From the NCBI GenBank assembly GCA_029866205.1, contig JARWZT010000003.1:1-64000 (forward strand): a DNA stretch of 64,000 bases. Reading direction: 5' to 3'. Of the stretch, positions 8,630 through 16,761 are shown in pieces. Origin of the DNA: Rhodoferax sp. Lineage in GTDB: Bacteria > Pseudomonadota > Gammaproteobacteria > Burkholderiales > Burkholderiaceae_C. Position numbers and translations under genes: made by a program. The notes beneath the pieces are model-generated. The model was not told the DNA's origin, ran no database searches, and was given only the letters and a program-made list of their open reading frames with translations. Numbering within the stretch: the stretch's first letter is position 1; each line of letters begins with the position of its first letter.

Positions 8630-9760
8630 ATGAACTTCCAGTCAGTCACCTCCCGATTTCTACTTTTGACCATGGCGGCCGCGTTGGCAGCCTGCAGCAA
8701 GCCAGTACCCCCAGAAGAACCGGTACGGGCGGTCAAAGTGATGGTGGTGGCAACAGACGGCATGCGCTCGGGGTTTGAATACGCGGCGGAGGTCCGACCG
8801 CGCACCGAGTCGCGGCTCGGTTTTCGGGTGGGGGGAAAGATGTTGCGTCGGCTGGTGGAGGTAGGTCAGCATGTCAATGCAGGCCAGGCCTTGGCGCAGT
8901 TGGACGCGCAGGATTTCAAACTCTCGGCAGACGCGGCGCGTGCGCAGCTCGCGGCTGCCGTGGCCAACCGGGACTTGGCGGCGGCAGATTACAAACGCTT
9001 TAAAGACCTTCGAGAGCAAAACTTCATCAGTGCGGCAGAGCTGGAGCGACGCGATGCCAGCCTCAAAGCAGCCCAATCCCAGGTAGATCAGGCCCAGGCG
9101 CAGGTCTCCGCACAAGGCAACCAAACTGCCTACACCACGCTGGTGGCCGATGCTTCTGGCGTGGTGACCGCGGTCGATGCTGAGCCCGGCCAAGTGGTCG
9201 CAGCGGGCGCGCCCGTGGTGCGCTTGGCGCAGGATGGTCCGCGCGACGTGGTGTTTGCGGTGCCGGAAGACAAGGTCAACCTGATCAAGCTGGGCTCGAT
9301 GGTGGATGTCCGCGCTTGGGCCAGCCCCGCGGTGTACGGGGGCAAGGTACGTGAAGTTTCAGCCAGTGCCGATCCCGTCACCCGAACGTTTGTCGTCAAG
9401 GTGGCACTGACCAGCCCCGAGGTGCTGCCCTTGGGCACGACGGTGTCGGTGCTGCCGCAAGCGCTGGATCGTTCGGGTCCCTCGGTCATCAAATTACCCA
9501 CGAGCGCACTGCAACATGACGGCACAGCGGTTGCCGTTTGGATTGTCGAGCGTGCCAGCATGACGGTGCGTCTGCAGCCCATTTCAATTGCTACCGCGGA
9601 TGGCAATGACGTGGTGGTCGAAAAGGGCTTGCAGGCCGGTATGGAGGTGGTTGTGGCGGGCGTACATGTCCTGTCACCGGGCCAAAAAGTGTCGATTTAT
9701 CAGGAAAAAACCGCCGTTTCCGCGCCGGCCGCAACCGCTGCAGCGTCAGCTGCCAAGTGA
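8630..9760 (+). CDS. RND efflux periplasmic adaptor lipoprotein
   Basis: Membrane fusion protein of an RND pump, linking the inner-membrane transporter to an outer-membrane channel. The 376-residue protein from the ATG at 8630 has a lipoprotein signal with lipobox LAAC (Cys22). It continues with a lipoyl half-domain (GFRVGGKML...VGQHVNAGQALAQLD), a coiled-coil hairpin (roughly 100-150), the second lipoyl half (TTLVADASGVVTAV..EPGQVV) and beta-barrel and membrane-proximal domains. An in-frame start further upstream (8417) would remove the signal and is rejected. The transporter gene follows after 7 bases; no outer-membrane factor gene is in the operon. Substrate unknown. Confidence 0.94.
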   Translation: MNFQSVTSRFLLLTMAAALAACSKPVPPEEPVRAVKVMVVATDGMRSGFEYAAEVRPRTESRLGFRVGGKMLRRLVEVGQHVNAGQALAQLDAQDFKLSADAARAQLAAAVANRDLAAADYKRFKDLREQNFISAAELERRDASLKAAQSQVDQAQAQVSAQGNQTAYTTLVADASGVVTAVDAEPGQVVAAGAPVVRLAQDGPRDVVFAVPEDKVNLIKLGSMVDVRAWASPAVYGGKVREVSASADPVTRTFVVKVALTSPEVLPLGTTVSVLPQALDRSGPSVIKLPTSALQHDGTAVAVWIVERASMTVRLQPISIATADGNDVVVEKGLQAGMEVVVAGVHVLSPGQKVSIYQEKTAVSAPAATAAASAAK

Positions 9761-9767
9761 GCCCGGC

Positions 9768-12700
9768 ATGACGCAAGACACTCCCAAACCTGGTTTTAAC
9801 CTGTCCCGCTGGGCGCTGGAGCACAGCGCCCTGACCCGCTACCTCATGCTGGTGCTGTTGGTGCTGGGCATGGCCTCTTACTTTCAGCTGGGTCAGGACG
9901 AAGATCCGCCATTTACCTTCCGGGCCATGGTGGTCCGTGCCTATTGGCCAGGGGCGACCGCCCAACAAATGGCGGAGCAAGTCACCGACAAAATGGAGCG
10001 CGCCCTGCAAGAGGTGCCGTTCGCCTACAAGATTCGCAGTTTTTCGAAGCCCGGCGAGACTACCGTTTTCTTTGAGGTCAAAGATTCGACCAAGGCCGCC
10101 GAGGTACCCAATCTCTGGTACGTGGTGCGTAAAAAACTGGGGGATATGCGCAACACGCTTCCCGCCGGAGTGCAAGGCCCATTTTTCAACGACGAATTTG
10201 GTGATGTTTACGGCGTGATTTATGCGCTGGAATCGGACGGGTTTTCAGACATCGAGGTCAAAGACGCCGCAGACGAAATCCGGCAGAAGCTGTTGCGGGT
10301 CACTGACGTCAACAAGGTCGACCTTTTTGGCGTGCAGGACGAGAAGATTTATATCGAGATTTCTCAGCGCCGATTGGCGCAGCTCGGCTTGGACATGAGC
10401 CAGGTGCTGGCGCAGTTGGGCCAGCAAAACGCGGTCGAGAGCGCCGGTACGGTGCAGACACCGCTGGATGTGGTGCAGGTTCGGGTGGCCGGGCAGTTTG
10501 AGGCAATACAAGAACTGCGCGCCATGCCCATCCGAGGCAGCTCGGGTAACCAGATTCACTTGGGCGACATTGCTGAAATCCGCCGTGGAGCGGTCGACCC
10601 AGCCGGCGTGAAGATGCACTTCCAGGGCAAGCAGGTGCTGGGTGTGGGCATTTCCATGTCCAAGGGCGGCGACATCATCGCCATGGGCAAGGCACTCCAG
10701 GCTGCCTCAGAAAAGATAAACGCCACGCTGCCGGCCGGGCTTCGTCTGGTGGCGGTTCAGGACCAGCCAACCGCGGTGGCTGGATCGGTGAATGAGTTTG
10801 TTCGTGCGCTGGTGGAAGCGATCGTCATCGTGCTGGCGGTGAGTTTTGTGGCCCTGGGCTTTCACAAGCGGCCGGGCACTGCGCGTTGGTACCAGCGCTA
10901 TTACGTCGATGTGCGCCCCGGTCTTGTGGTGGGCATCACGATCCCGCTGGTGCTGGCCGTGACGTTTTTGGGCATGTACTACTGGGGCATCGGGCTCCAC
11001 AAGATCTCGTTGGGCTCGCTCATCATTTCGCTGGGACTGCTGGTGGACGACGCCATCATCGCCGTTGAGATGATGGTCCGCAAGCTTGAGCAGGGCTATG
11101 ACAAAGTGCGCGCTGCGACCTTTGCCTATGAAATCACGGCCATGCCGATGCTGACCGGTACCCTGATTACGGCAGTCGGGTTCTTGCCAATTGGTATCGC
11201 CAAATCGGTGACCGGCGAGTACACCTTTGCCATTTTTGGTGTTACAGGTCTGGCGCTCATGCTCAGCTGGCTGGTGTCGGTTTACTTTGTGCCCTACCTT
11301 GGCACGGTGCTGCTCAAAACCAAGCCCCATGCCGCCGACCAAGACGAAAACGCCATGTACGACACGCCTTTTTACAACGCGTTTCGTCGCGCGGTGAATG
11401 CGTCTATCCGGCACCGGTGGATCACGATCGGGCTGATGTTTGCCACCTTCGGGCTGGGCATTTTTGGCATGGGAAAGGTCCAGCAGCAGTTCTTTCCCGA
11501 CTCGAGTCGACCTGAAGTCTTGCTGGAGCTGTGGTACCCCGAGGGCACTTCATTTGCGGCCAATGAGGCAACCACCGCCCGCATTGAAGCGCGCATGATG
11601 CAGGAGCAGGGGGTTCAAAGCGTCACGACCTGGATTGGTTCGGGCGTTCCGCGGTTCTACTTGCCACTGGATGCGATTTTTCAGCAGAGCAACGTCTCCC
11701 AGCTGATCATCCTGCCCAAAGACCTGAAAGTGCGGGAGTCCCTGCGCATCAAGTTGCCCGCGCTGATGGGTGCGGAGTTTCCCGAGGTCCGAGCCCGCGT
11801 CAAGATTTTGCCCAACGGGCCCCCTGTAGCCTATCCGGTTCAATTCCGGGTGCTCGGCCAGGACCCTGAAGTGCTGCGCCAGCGTGCCAACGAAGTCAAG
11901 GCCGTGCTGCGCGCCAATGCCAATATGCGCGGTGTCAACGACAACTGGAACGAGCCGGTCAAAGTGCTGCGCCTTGAAGTGGATCAGGCGAAGGCCCGCG
12001 CCCTTGGCGTGACCAGCCAGTCCATCGCCCAAGCGTCCAGAATTCTGCTTTCGGGCAGCACGGTGGGCCAGTTCCGGGAGGGTGACAAGCTCATTGACAT
12101 CGTTCTGCGCGGTCCCTTGTCTGAGCGCAATGCCATCTCCGATATCGGGAATGCCTACCTTCCCACCGCCAGTGGCAAGTCCATTCCGTTGACGCAAATC
12201 GCCAAGCCCACCTTTGCGTGGGAGCCTGGCGTGCTTTGGCGCGACGGGCGTGACTACGCCATCACCGTGCAGGGCGATATCGTCGAGGGCTTGCAAGGTG
12301 CCACCGTTACGGCGCAATTGCTGCCGGAACTGAATCGTCTGGAGGCCAGCTGGAAAACCAGCAACAACGCGGCCTATCGGATTGAGGTGGCAGGCGCAGT
12401 CGCCGAAAGCAGCAAGGGTTCCAGTTCGATTGCGGCAGGTGTCCCCATCATGCTGTTTATCACCTTCACCCTGCTGATGTTGCAGCTGCACAGTTTTAGC
12501 CGCGCCATGCTGGTATTTCTGACGGGGCCCTTGGGCATTGCGGGGGTGGCGGCAGCGCTGCTCATATCAGGGCGCCCGTTTGGTTTTGTCGCACTTTTGG
12601 GCGTGATTGCGTTGATGGGCATGATTCAGCGCAATTCTGTGATCCTGATTGACCAAATTGAGCAAGACCGAGCCAACGGAGTCGCGGCCTGGGACGCGAT

Positions 12701-12932
12701 TGTGGAGTCGGCAGTGCGCCGGTTGCGCCCCATCGTGCTGACCGCCGCCGCCGCTGTACTGGCCATGATTCCCTTGTCGCGCTCGGTATTTTGGGGTCCG
12801 ATGGCTGTGGCCATCATGGGGGGGCTGATTGTCGCTACGGTATTGACCTTGCTGGCGCTGCCTGCCATGTACGCCGCATGGTTCAGGGTCCGCCGCGACA
12901 CCATACCAACGCAGGCTAAAATAACCGTCTGA
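9768..12932 (+). CDS. RND efflux transporter permease (AcrB/HAE family)
   Basis: Proton-driven inner-membrane drug or organic-compound exporter, 1054 residues, normal for the family. It has a membrane segment near residues 24-42, two large periplasmic loops and two bundles of transmembrane helices. The helix-4 proton-relay pair is present in GLLVDDAIIAVEMM (Asp427, Asp428). The C-terminal half repeats the fold with FVALLGVIALMGMIQRNSVILIDQIE. Absence of extra acidic metal-relay motifs argues against a CzcA-type metal pump. Start ATG at 9768 is 7 bases after the adaptor stop; the longer open frame upstream overlaps the adaptor gene. Confidence 0.95.
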   Translation: MTQDTPKPGFNLSRWALEHSALTRYLMLVLLVLGMASYFQLGQDEDPPFTFRAMVVRAYWPGATAQQMAEQVTDKMERALQEVPFAYKIRSFSKPGETTVFFEVKDSTKAAEVPNLWYVVRKKLGDMRNTLPAGVQGPFFNDEFGDVYGVIYALESDGFSDIEVKDAADEIRQKLLRVTDVNKVDLFGVQDEKIYIEISQRRLAQLGLDMSQVLAQLGQQNAVESAGTVQTPLDVVQVRVAGQFEAIQELRAMPIRGSSGNQIHLGDIAEIRRGAVDPAGVKMHFQGKQVLGVGISMSKGGDIIAMGKALQAASEKINATLPAGLRLVAVQDQPTAVAGSVNEFVRALVEAIVIVLAVSFVALGFHKRPGTARWYQRYYVDVRPGLVVGITIPLVLAVTFLGMYYWGIGLHKISLGSLIISLGLLVDDAIIAVEMMVRKLEQGYDKVRAATFAYEITAMPMLTGTLITAVGFLPIGIAKSVTGEYTFAIFGVTGLALMLSWLVSVYFVPYLGTVLLKTKPHAADQDENAMYDTPFYNAFRRAVNASIRHRWITIGLMFATFGLGIFGMGKVQQQFFPDSSRPEVLLELWYPEGTSFAANEATTARIEARMMQEQGVQSVTTWIGSGVPRFYLPLDAIFQQSNVSQLIILPKDLKVRESLRIKLPALMGAEFPEVRARVKILPNGPPVAYPVQFRVLGQDPEVLRQRANEVKAVLRANANMRGVNDNWNEPVKVLRLEVDQAKARALGVTSQSIAQASRILLSGSTVGQFREGDKLIDIVLRGPLSERNAISDIGNAYLPTASGKSIPLTQIAKPTFAWEPGVLWRDGRDYAITVQGDIVEGLQGATVTAQLLPELNRLEASWKTSNNAAYRIEVAGAVAESSKGSSSIAAGVPIMLFITFTLLMLQLHSFSRAMLVFLTGPLGIAGVAAALLISGRPFGFVALLGVIALMGMIQRNSVILIDQIEQDRANGVAAWDAIVESAVRRLRPIVLTAAAAVLAMIPLSRSVFWGPMAVAIMGGLIVATVLTLLALPAMYAAWFRVRRDTIPTQAKITV

Positions 12933-12966
12933 CCGATTTCAATGGTCCAGCAGTGTCATCGTGCCC

Positions 12967-12984
12967 CCCGGCGCGTTTGCCGGG
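12967..12984. terminator. Hairpin after the RND operon
   Basis: CCCGGC/GCCGGG stem (12967-12972, 12979-12984) with a 6-base loop. A T-rich run follows only after 11 bases, at 12996-13001, so this is at best a weak intrinsic terminator ahead of tRNA-Leu. Confidence 0.35.
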
Positions 12985-13004
12985 TTGGGCCAAGATTTTT
13001 TACC

Positions 13005-13091
13005 GCGCGGGTGGCGAAATTGGTAGACGCACCAGGTTTAGGTCCTGACGGTAGCAATACTGTGCGGGTTCGAGTCCCGCCCCGCGCACCA
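13005..13091 (+). tRNA. tRNA-Leu (anticodon UAG)
   Basis: 87-base cloverleaf with encoded CCA. The acceptor arm GCGCGGG (13005-13011) pairs with CCCGCGC (13081-13087). The anticodon loop TTTAGGT carries TAG at 13039-13041, and the long variable arm expected of a class II tRNA is present. The T arm reads GCGGGTTCGAGTCCCGC. It lies 84 bases upstream of tig, a common arrangement in Burkholderiales. Confidence 0.97.
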
Positions 13092-13175
13092 TCCATGTGT
13101 ACTTGATTTCCCACTTTTCGGGCATCGCACAGCCGTAATTGGCGGGCGCTGCCCTTGACCTTTAGGAGCAATTGA

Positions 13176-14486
13176 ATGACTGTTATCGTTGAAACCCTGG
13201 AAAAGCTCCAGCGCAAAATTACCCTGAATTTGCCTGTTGAGGCGGTGCAGTCTGAAGTCAGCGCGCGCCTTCGCAAGATGGCCCGCACCGTGAAGATGGA
13301 TGGTTTTCGTCCGGGCAAAGTGCCCATGAACGTGGTCACCCAGCGCTACGGCTACTCCGTGCACTACGAAGTCATGAACGACAAAGTGGGGGAGGCCTTT
13401 GCCGCTGCCGCCAACCAAGCCAAACTGCGCGTTGCCGGACAACCAAGCATCTCCGAGGCGACCGGCGCCTCCGAAGGCTTCATGGCGTTTGACGCGGTGT
13501 TTGAAGTTTTTCCCGAAGTGGTCATCGGTGATTTGACCAGCGCTGAAGTCGAAACCGTGACGGCAGACGTGACCGATGCCGCAATCGACAAAACGATTGA
13601 CATCTTGCGCAAGCAGCGCCGCACTTTTTCGCAGCGCCCCCACGATGCCGCTGCACAAGACACCGACCGCGTCACGGTCGACTTTGAAGGAAAGATCGAA
13701 GGCGAGCTGTTTGAAGGCGGCAAGGCCGAAGACTTTCAGTTCATCTTGGGCGATGGTCAAATGCTCAAAGAATTTGAGGAAGCCACCCGCGGAATGAAGT
13801 TCGGCGAAAGCAAAACTTTCCCCTTGGCATTCCCCGCGGAATACCATGGCAAAGACGTTGCCGGAAAGACCGCTGATTTTCTGGTGACCCTGAAAAAAGT
13901 GGAGGCAGCTCACCTGCCCGCCGTGGATGATGCGCTTGCCGCAGCCCTGGGGATTGCCGACGGCACCGTTGACGGTCTGCGTGCGGACATTCGCAAAAAT
14001 TTGCAGCGCGAAGTCAAGGCCCGTCTGCTTGGCCGCAACAAGCAAGTGGTGATGGACGCCTTGGTTTCCAAGGCGGAACTCGATTTGCCGAAATCGAGCG
14101 TTCAGTCTGAAGTCGAACGTCTGGTTGAGGGCGCCCGTGCTGATCTCAAGCAGCGTGGCGTCAAAGACGCAGACAAAGCGCCCATTCCTGGTGAGCTGTT
14201 CACTGCCCAGGCTGAGCGCCGTGTCCGTTTGGGCTTGGTGGTGGCCGAGTTGGTGCGTGCGCACCAGTTGCACGCAACTGCCGATCAAATTAAAGCCCAT
14301 ATCGATGAGCTCGCTGCCAGCTACGAGAAACCTGCGGAAGTCGTGCGCTGGTACTACGGCGATAACCGCCGCATGGCTGAGGTGGAGTCCATCGTGATTG
14401 AAAACAACGTCACAGCCTATGTGCTGTCGCAATTGAAGGTCTCTGAAAAGGCGATCTCCTTTGACGAGTTGATGGGGCAGAATTAA
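13176..14486 (+). CDS. tig: Trigger factor, ribosome-bound chaperone
   Basis: Binds the ribosome at the peptide exit tunnel, holds nascent chains and has prolyl isomerase activity. The 436-residue length is normal. The ribosome-binding signature is present as GFRPGKVP (residues 43-50). A central FKBP-type domain (about 150-245, including VTVDFEGKIEGELFEGG and the FILGDGQM stretch) and a helical C-terminal chaperone domain follow. AGGAGC lies 7-12 bases before the ATG and supports the start. First protein gene of the tig-clpP-clpX-lon block. Confidence 0.97.
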   Translation: MTVIVETLEKLQRKITLNLPVEAVQSEVSARLRKMARTVKMDGFRPGKVPMNVVTQRYGYSVHYEVMNDKVGEAFAAAANQAKLRVAGQPSISEATGASEGFMAFDAVFEVFPEVVIGDLTSAEVETVTADVTDAAIDKTIDILRKQRRTFSQRPHDAAAQDTDRVTVDFEGKIEGELFEGGKAEDFQFILGDGQMLKEFEEATRGMKFGESKTFPLAFPAEYHGKDVAGKTADFLVTLKKVEAAHLPAVDDALAAALGIADGTVDGLRADIRKNLQREVKARLLGRNKQVVMDALVSKAELDLPKSSVQSEVERLVEGARADLKQRGVKDADKAPIPGELFTAQAERRVRLGLVVAELVRAHQLHATADQIKAHIDELAASYEKPAEVVRWYYGDNRRMAEVESIVIENNVTAYVLSQLKVSEKAISFDELMGQN

Positions 14487-14496
14487 GCGCCTGCGC

Positions 14497-14525
14497 TTGG
14501 GCCGTCAATGCAATGACCGGCCCAA
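14497..14525 (+). terminator. Hairpin between tig and clpP
   Basis: The stem pairs TTGGGCC (14497-14503) plus GTCA (14504-14507) with TGAC (14514-14517) and GGCCCAA (14519-14525), with one bulged base: 11 pairs around a 6-base loop. Only AATTT follows, so it likely reduces rather than stops readthrough from tig. Confidence 0.5.
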
Positions 14526-14554
14526 AATTTGCGGTGAGTGGATCCCAAGCCGGT

Positions 14555-14581
14555 CTTGCATTGCGCCGTGGATCCCCAATG
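14555..14581 (+). promoter_or_regulatory. Possible sigma-32-type promoter for clpP
   Basis: CTTGCAT at 14555-14561 is followed after 12 bases by CCCCAATG at 14574-14581. This resembles the heat-shock consensus CTTGAAA-N11-14-CCCCATNT but with a shifted AT in the -10 part. It is 52 bases before the clpP ATG. It is weaker than the lon and ftsH candidates. Confidence 0.4.
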
Positions 14582-14633
14582 TTGGTGTGGAGGTGTACTT
14601 GGTGTGTGCCGCTTTTAATTTTTCGGAGACCCT

Positions 14634-15263
14634 ATGAACGTGAAATATGGAATGCCAGGCTCCCTGGAGACCCAGGCCTTGGGCATGGTTCCCATGGTGA
14701 TCGAACAGTCGGGCCGGGGCGAGCGCTCGTACGACATTTACTCTCGGCTGCTCAAAGAGCGGGTCATTTTCTTGGTGGGGCCGGTCAACGACCAGACCGC
14801 CAATCTTGTGGTGGCACAGTTGCTTTTTCTGGAAAGCGAGAATCCTGACAAGGACATTTCTTTCTACATCAACTCCCCCGGCGGTTCCGTGAGTGCGGGC
14901 ATGGCGATTTTTGACACTATGAACTTCATCAAGCCAGACGTGTCAACCTTGTGCATTGGCATGGCGGCGAGCATGGGCGCGTTTTTGCTGACGGCCGGCG
15001 CCAAAGGCAAGCGCTTTTCTCTGCCCAATTCCAAGGTCATGATTCACCAGCCTTTGGGCGGTACCCAGGGTCAGGCGACCGAGATCGAGATTCACGCCCG
15101 CGAAATTCTGAAAACCCGCGAGCAGCTCAACAAGATTTTGGCCGACCGCACCGGGCAGCCCCTTGAGAAAATTGAACGCGACACCGAGCGCGATTACTAC
15201 CTCTCGGCCGATGAAGCCAAGGAATACGGCCTCATTGACCAAGTGATTGCAAAACGACCCTGA
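14634..15263 (+). CDS. clpP: ATP-dependent Clp protease proteolytic subunit
   Basis: Serine peptidase that forms the 14-mer degradation chamber for ClpX and ClpA, both encoded in this window. The protein is 209 residues. The catalytic triad is visible: Ser113 in [11 protein letters not shown], His138 in MIHQPLGG and Asp187 in [10 protein letters not shown], with the same spacing as E. coli ClpP. The [15 protein letters not shown] segment is intact. A short N-terminal propeptide precedes the mature start. TTCGGAGA lies just before the ATG. An intrinsic terminator follows before clpX, so clpX may have partly independent expression. Confidence 0.98.
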   Translation: MNVKYGMPGSLETQALGMVPMVIEQSGRGERSYDIYSRLLKERVIFLVGPVNDQTANLVVAQLLFLESENPDKDISFYINSPGGSVSAGMAIFDTMNFIKPDVSTLCIGMAASMGAFLLTAGAKGKRFSLPNSKVMIHQPLGGTQGQATEIEIHAREILKTREQLNKILADRTGQPLEKIERDTERDYYLSADEAKEYGLIDQVIAKRP

Positions 15264-15290
15264 GTCCTGGCGCTTTGGCGCAATAAGCCC

Positions 15291-15325
15291 AACGGTGCCA
15301 TCCTGAGCGGGACGGCACCGTTTTT
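15291..15325 (+). terminator. Intrinsic terminator between clpP and clpX
   Basis: Perfect 9-bp stem AACGGTGCC (15291-15299) with GGCACCGTT (15314-15322), followed by a run of five T at 15321-15325. Located 27 bases after the clpP stop and 44 bases before clpX. Confidence 0.8.
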
Positions 15326-15368
15326 AGTTGGTTATCATTGGTTTTCTCACCGAAAAGGCATTTGTTCC

Positions 15369-16634
15369 ATGGCAAAAAAAGAAGGCGCTTCGAGCGAAAA
15401 GAATCTTTATTGCTCTTTTTGCGGCAAGAGCCAGCACGAGGTTAAAAAACTGATTGCAGGTCCGTCCGTGTTTGTCTGTGACGAATGTATCGATCTGTGC
15501 AACGAAATCATTCGGGATGAAGTCCCTTCGATCGCTGGTGACGGCGATGCGCGTGGCGACTTGCCGACGCCCTCGGAAATCAAAGCCAATTTGGACAACT
15601 ATGTGATCGGCCAGGAACCGGCCAAGCGCACACTGGCGGTGGCGGTCTATAACCACTACAAGCGCCTGCGCCACCAGGAAAAAGCCAAAAAGGACGAGGT
15701 TGAGCTCACAAAAAGCAACATTTTGCTGATCGGTCCCACGGGTTCCGGCAAAACATTGCTTGCGCAAACGCTTGCGCGCATGCTGGACGTTCCCTTCGTC
15801 ATGGCGGACGCAACCACGCTGACCGAAGCGGGATACGTGGGTGAGGACGTGGAAAACATCGTGCTCAAGTTGCTGCAGACCTGCAACTACGAGGTGGAGC
15901 GCGCCCAACGAGGCATTGTCTACATCGATGAAATCGACAAAATTTCTCGCAAGTCGGACAACCCGTCCATTACGCGTGACGTGTCCGGCGAAGGTGTGCA
16001 ACAGGCACTTCTCAAACTGATCGAAGGCACGATGGCCAGCGTGCCGCCCCAGGGTGGGCGAAAGCACCCGAACCAAGATTTTGTGCAAATCGACACCACC
16101 AACATTTTGTTTATCTGTGGCGGTGCCTTTGCCGGTCTCGAAAAGGTCATTGAAAGCCGGACCCAGTCTTCGGGTATCGGCTTCGGCGCCACCGTGATGA
16201 GCAAGGCGCAGCGCAGCTTGACCGAGGTGTTCAAAGACGTAGAGCCCGAGGATTTGATCAAGTTTGGCCTGATTCCTGAGTTGGTCGGGCGGATGCCAGT
16301 GGTGGCAACCCTGGCCGAACTGACCGAAGATGCGATGGTGCAAATCCTGACCGAGCCGAAAAATGCCTTGGTCAAACAGTACGCCAAACTCATCGCCATG
16401 GAGGGCGCCGAGCTGGAGATCCGGCCCGATGCGCTTCGGGCCATTGCCAAACGTGCGCTTGCCCGAAAGACAGGTGCCCGGGGACTTCGGTCGATTTTGG
16501 AGCAGTCACTGATCGACACGATGTACCAGTTGCCCGACAGCAATGACGTGGCCAAAGTGGTCGTGGATGCCTCTACCATCGAAGAAAACCACCCGCCGTT
16601 GCTGGTTTATCGCGAGATCGCCAAAAAAGCCTGA
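15369..16634 (+). CDS. clpX: Clp protease ATP-binding subunit ClpX
   Basis: AAA+ unfoldase that feeds substrates to ClpP. The 421-residue protein has the N-terminal C4 zinc-binding domain (Cys15, Cys18, Cys37, Cys40), the Walker A motif GPTGSGKT (residues 122-129), Walker B VYIDEIDK and the C-terminal small AAA domain. The ClpP-contacting IGF-type loop is present as GIGFGA, in the middle third. It follows clpP after a terminator; lon follows with its own likely heat-shock promoter. Confidence 0.98.
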   Translation: MAKKEGASSEKNLYCSFCGKSQHEVKKLIAGPSVFVCDECIDLCNEIIRDEVPSIAGDGDARGDLPTPSEIKANLDNYVIGQEPAKRTLAVAVYNHYKRLRHQEKAKKDEVELTKSNILLIGPTGSGKTLLAQTLARMLDVPFVMADATTLTEAGYVGEDVENIVLKLLQTCNYEVERAQRGIVYIDEIDKISRKSDNPSITRDVSGEGVQQALLKLIEGTMASVPPQGGRKHPNQDFVQIDTTNILFICGGAFAGLEKVIESRTQSSGIGFGATVMSKAQRSLTEVFKDVEPEDLIKFGLIPELVGRMPVVATLAELTEDAMVQILTEPKNALVKQYAKLIAMEGAELEIRPDALRAIAKRALARKTGARGLRSILEQSLIDTMYQLPDSNDVAKVVVDASTIEENHPPLLVYREIAKKA

Positions 16635-16651
16635 TCCCCGCATTGAGGGGG

Positions 16652-16668
16652 AGGGCCTTTCGGGCCCT
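16652..16668 (+). terminator. Hairpin after clpX
   Basis: AGGGCC/GGGCCT stem (16652-16657, 16663-16668) with a 5-base loop, 18 bases beyond the clpX stop. There is no T tract, so its role as a terminator is uncertain. Confidence 0.35.
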
Positions 16669-16708
16669 GATCTGGCGCGGGTTTGGGCGAGATTTCTTTA
16701 GCAGTACG

Positions 16709-16736
16709 CTTGAATTTTGTTAAAACCCGTCCATAT
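16709..16736 (+). promoter_or_regulatory. Sigma-32 (RpoH) type promoter for lon
   Basis: The -35 element CTTGAAT (16709-16715) is followed after 13 bases by GTCCATAT (16729-16736), matching the heat-shock pattern CTTGAAA-N11-14-CCCCATNT. It lies 26 bases before the lon ATG, so the leader would be short. lon is a heat-shock gene in E. coli, which agrees. Confidence 0.7.
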
Positions 16737-16761
16737 CGAATAAACACACGAGGTTTTTTAT

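Noticed and set aside
10707..11414. Minus-strand frame inside the RND permease
   Set aside because: His-rich mirror of transmembrane helix codons; no support.
13092..13175. CTTGATT before tig as a heat-shock -35 box
   Set aside because: Only CAT matches at the -10 position; too weak to list.
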